Source: Rhodospirillaceae bacterium (GTDB lineage Bacteria > Pseudomonadota > Alphaproteobacteria > CADEGL01). From it: a stretch of DNA of 7,742 bases. The notes below the pieces were generated by a model, which saw only the letters and a list, made by a program, of their open reading frames with translations, was not told the DNA's origin and did not search any database. Below, piece after piece: positions 5,635 through 7,742 of the stretch (positions are counted from its first letter, which is position 1; each line of letters starts with the position of its first letter). The position numbers and the translations under genes are program-made. Location: positions 1 to 7,742 of the forward strand of contig JABIRQ010000365.1 of assembly GCA_018699755.1 (NCBI GenBank), read 5' to 3'.

Positions 5635-6669
5635 TCACTCTCCCGCGGCGCGCTGTCCCGCCGCCGCGCTCATCCCGAAGGCCTGGGCCAGCAGTTCGTA
5701 GGATCGCACCCGCGCGCCGAAGTCGTGGGCGATGGTGACGACGACGACCTCCTCGACTCCATAGGCTTCGGCGTGGGCTTCCAACCCTTCGCGGCACTGC
5801 GCCGGGTCGCCGACCACCTGGCGCCGCCGGTTCTCCTCGATCCGGACCATCTCCTCCGCGCTGTAGTCGTAGGCCAAGGCCTCTTCCGGCGGAGGATAGG
5901 GCCCCAATTCGCCGCGTTCCAGGCGGAGCCGCCACAGGTCGCGGCTGGCCGCGTGATGGCGGGCCTCCTCCTCCGTCTCGGCGCAGAGGACGAAGACGCC
6001 GATGCTGCCCTCCGGCGCGGCCAGGCGGGGAGAGGGGCGGAACTGGTCGCGATAGGCGGCCATGGCCTGGATGCCGCCCTGGTCGGTGATGAAATGGGCG
6101 AAGGAATAGGGGCAGCCGAAATAGCCCGCGATGCGGGCGCTCTCCCCCGACGAGCCCAGCACCCAGAGTTCGGGCGCGCTCTCGCCGGCCGGCATGGTCT
6201 CCATCCCGCGAAACGGGTTGTCCGCCTCCATGTCGTTGGCCAGGAATCCGATCAGGTCCGAGACCTGGCGCGGGTAAAGCTCGATCGGAATGCCGCCCGT
6301 GCCGTAGGCCATCGCCATGATGGTCCGCCGGTCTCCCCCTGGCGCGCGCCCGATCCCCAGGTCGATGCGACCGGGAAACAGGGTCTCCAGCATGCGGAAA
6401 TTCTCGGCCACCTTGTAGGGGCTGTAATGGCTCAGCATCACGCCGCCCGAGCCGACCCTTATGGTCTCGGTCGCTCCGGCCACGGCCGGGATCAGCACTT
6501 CGGGGGTCGAGCCGGCCAGGCCCGGTGTGCCGTGATGTTCGGCCAGCCAATAGCGGTGATAGCCCAGCCGGTCGCAGGCCCGGGCAAGATCGATGGTTTC
6601 GCGCACCGCCTGGGCGGGCGTCGCACCCTGCCGGACGGGGGATTGGTCGAGAACGCTCAGGCGCAGCAT
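5635..6669 (-). CDS. LLM-class (luciferase-like) flavin-dependent oxidoreductase, YhbW/MsnO8-like
   Basis: This 344-residue TIM-barrel protein belongs to the bacterial luciferase-like monooxygenase superfamily, which uses reduced FMN supplied by a separate reductase and O2. Hallmarks are the opening strand LSVLDQSPV (4-12), RYWLAEHH (39-46), the segment 74-111 (SGGVMLSHYSPYKVAENF, then LFPGRIDLGIGRAPGG), and LGSSGESA (171-178). The N-terminal LSVLDQSP and the AEHH motif point to the YhbW-like single-subunit subgroup rather than true LuxA/LuxB; length is normal. The ATG at 6669 opens at the expected first strand, but no Shine-Dalgarno sequence precedes it. It lies 58 nt after the ureohydrolase stop and 75 nt before the dioxygenase start, probably in one operon. 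No flavin reductase is in view. The substrate is unknown; oxidative cleavage or hydroxylation of a nitrogen compound would suit the neighbours but is inference. Confidence 0.92.
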   Translation of the reverse strand: MLRLSVLDQSPVRQGATPAQAVRETIDLARACDRLGYHRYWLAEHHGTPGLAGSTPEVLIPAVAGATETIRVGSGGVMLSHYSPYKVAENFRMLETLFPGRIDLGIGRAPGGDRRTIMAMAYGTGGIPIELYPRQVSDLIGFLANDMEADNPFRGMETMPAGESAPELWVLGSSGESARIAGYFGCPYSFAHFITDQGGIQAMAAYRDQFRPSPRLAAPEGSIGVFVLCAETEEEARHHAASRDLWRLRLERGELGPYPPPEEALAYDYSAEEMVRIEENRRRQVVGDPAQCREGLEAHAEAYGVEEVVVVTIAHDFGARVRSYELLAQAFGMSAAAGQRAAGE

Positions 6670-6727
6670 GGCGCGGAGGATAGCAGCGCCGGCCGGGCCG
6701 TCCCAGGCGCGCGGCCTCGCAGCTAGG

Positions 6728-7705
6728 CTATCCCCTTGCCGCCCGCGCCTCCGCCAGCAGGCAGAGCATCTCGTACATCAGGGTCGCCCCGGTCAGGGCC
6801 GTGTTGCCCGAGGGGTCGAGCGGCGGGGAGACCTCGACCAGGTCGGCGCCGATGAAATCCAGGCCGCGCAATCCGCGCAGAAGCTGCTGGGCCTCGAATG
6901 TGGTGATGCCGCCGATCTCCGGCGTGCCCGTGCCGGGGGCGAAGACCGGATCCAGGGCGTCGATGTCGAAGGTCAGATAGGTCGGGCCTTCGCCCGCGAT
7001 GCGCCGGGCCTCTTGAATCGCGCCCGCCACGCCGGTCTCCCGGAACTCCTCGATATAGATTCCCCGAATCCCGTGCTCGCGCTGGAAGTCCCAACCCTCG
7101 CGCGTGTTCTGGGCGCCGCGCAGGCCGATCTGGACCATCCGGTTGGGGTCGATCAGGCCGTCCTCGACCGCCCGGCGGAACTGGCTGCCATGGTGATAGC
7201 GCGAGCCGAGATAGCTGTCCCAGAGGTCGAGATGGGCGTCGATATCGACCAAGCCCACGGGCCCGTCCTCCGCCAGGGCCTTGAGGATGGGATAGCTGAT
7301 CGAATGATCGCCGCCGGCCGAGAGGGGAACGACGCCCGCCGCCGTGATCGGCCGGTAGAAGCCGGCGATATCCTCGATCGTGGCCATCACGTCGAAGGCC
7401 CGGGGCAGGCGCACGTCGCCCGCGTCGGCAATGCGGCTCAGCGCGAAGGGATCGACCCCGGTCGCATGGTTGATCGCGCGCAGCACGGTGGAGGCGTTGC
7501 GAATTTCGCGCGGGCCCTGGCGTGCGCCGACCCGTTCCGTGGCCTGGCCGTCATAGGGCACCCCGACGAAGGCGATATCGATCTCGGTCAGATCGTCCGG
7601 TCGGGGGCAGCGCATGAAGGTGGGAATGTCGGCATAGCCCGGCTCGTCGCGCGCGACATACCGCTCGCCCGTCACCGGATGCGTGCGTTCGTACCAGTCC
7701 TTCAT
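6728..7705 (-). CDS. Ureohydrolase (agmatinase / guanidino-acid hydrolase family)
   Basis: This 325-residue enzyme of the arginase/agmatinase superfamily hydrolyses a guanidino group to an amine plus urea at a binuclear metal site, usually Mn2+. All six metal ligands are visible: His134 in GGDHS, Asp156/His158/Asp160 in DIDAHLD, and Asp247/Asp249 in FDIDALDP; the FAPGTGTPEIGG loop (255-266) and the EVSPPLD motif (291-297) are also standard. Length suits the agmatinase branch (about 300-325). The segment LRAINHATGVDPF with ADAGDV recalls, from memory, guanidinobutyrase/guanidinopropionase-type members more than E. coli SpeB, so the substrate may not be agmatine; guanidine hydrolases also belong to this family. 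The ATG at 7705 has GAGG 7 nt upstream and overlaps the stop of the preceding gene as ATGA. It leads a set with a flavin oxidoreductase and an Fe/2OG dioxygenase. The family is sure; substrate specificity is open. Confidence 0.93.
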   Translation of the reverse strand: MKDWYERTHPVTGERYVARDEPGYADIPTFMRCPRPDDLTEIDIAFVGVPYDGQATERVGARQGPREIRNASTVLRAINHATGVDPFALSRIADAGDVRLPRAFDVMATIEDIAGFYRPITAAGVVPLSAGGDHSISYPILKALAEDGPVGLVDIDAHLDLWDSYLGSRYHHGSQFRRAVEDGLIDPNRMVQIGLRGAQNTREGWDFQREHGIRGIYIEEFRETGVAGAIQEARRIAGEGPTYLTFDIDALDPVFAPGTGTPEIGGITTFEAQQLLRGLRGLDFIGADLVEVSPPLDPSGNTALTGATLMYEMLCLLAEARAARG

Positions 7706-7742
7706 GCGTCATCCTCGAGATCGGTTTCGCCCCGGGCCAGGG
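7702..7742 (-). CDS. 3' end of an unidentified gene, translationally coupled to the ureohydrolase gene
   Basis: The frame entering from the right edge reads LARGETDLEDDA and stops at TGA (7704-7702), which overlaps the ureohydrolase start codon as ATGA. The codons are typical for this genome (CTG GCC CGG GGC GAA ACC GAT CTC GAG), and a 4-base overlap is a common arrangement for coupled genes. Only 12 residues are visible, so the product cannot be named. Another frame on this strand also stops nearby (TGA 7711-7709), but it reads as a run of G, P and R codons (CCG GGG CGA) that looks less natural. Confidence 0.5.
   Translation of the reverse strand, partial: LARGETDLEDDA

Noticed and set aside
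6728..7705. Naming the ureohydrolase speB
   Set aside because: The metal site is shared by the whole family; substrate-determining positions do not clearly support agmatine and no polyamine genes are adjacent.

Overview
The window is GC-rich DNA with tightly packed genes, strong third-position G/C bias and short gaps. The style, together with a PleC/DivJ-like sensor kinase, suggests an alphaproteobacterium (inference; there is no rRNA or other marker to fix the taxon). I see no tRNA, rRNA, insertion sequence, phage gene or CRISPR array. It reads as chromosomal accessory metabolism.

Left block (1-2768): two minus-strand genes lie 38 nt apart. The first is an unusual protein made of three RidA/YjgF domains in one chain; the second is an amidase-signature hydrolase that runs off the left edge. 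Divergent from them, across about 135 nt, is a plus-strand protein of two ferredoxin-like (ABM-type) domains.

Centre (2769-4764): an AT-rich island with short repeats leads into a membrane sensor histidine kinase (Cache-type periplasmic sensor, HAMP, HisKA, HATPase) with no partner regulator in view. It is convergent with the next block. The 56-nt junction, plus the last codons of the neighbouring gene, carries a perfect 36-bp tandem duplication with a GC-rich palindrome in each copy.

Right block (4765-7742): three complete minus-strand genes probably form an operon, in transcription order a Mn-type ureohydrolase (agmatinase/guanidino-hydrolase family), a luciferase-like flavin monooxygenase, and an Fe(II)/2-oxoglutarate dioxygenase of the PhyH family with EctD-like spacing of its motifs. 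The very edge shows the last codons of another minus-strand gene whose stop overlaps the ureohydrolase start (ATGA), so the operon continues beyond the window. The dioxygenase may also have its own sigma70-like promoter.

Together the enzymes (ureohydrolase, two oxygenases, amidase, imine/enamine-handling RidA domains) fit catabolism or tailoring of a nitrogen-rich small molecule such as a guanidino compound or amide. The substrate cannot be read from sequence, and it is not shown that the left and right blocks work together. The most unusual items are the triple RidA protein lacking the canonical arginine in all three domains, and the duplicated gene end at 4722-4795.
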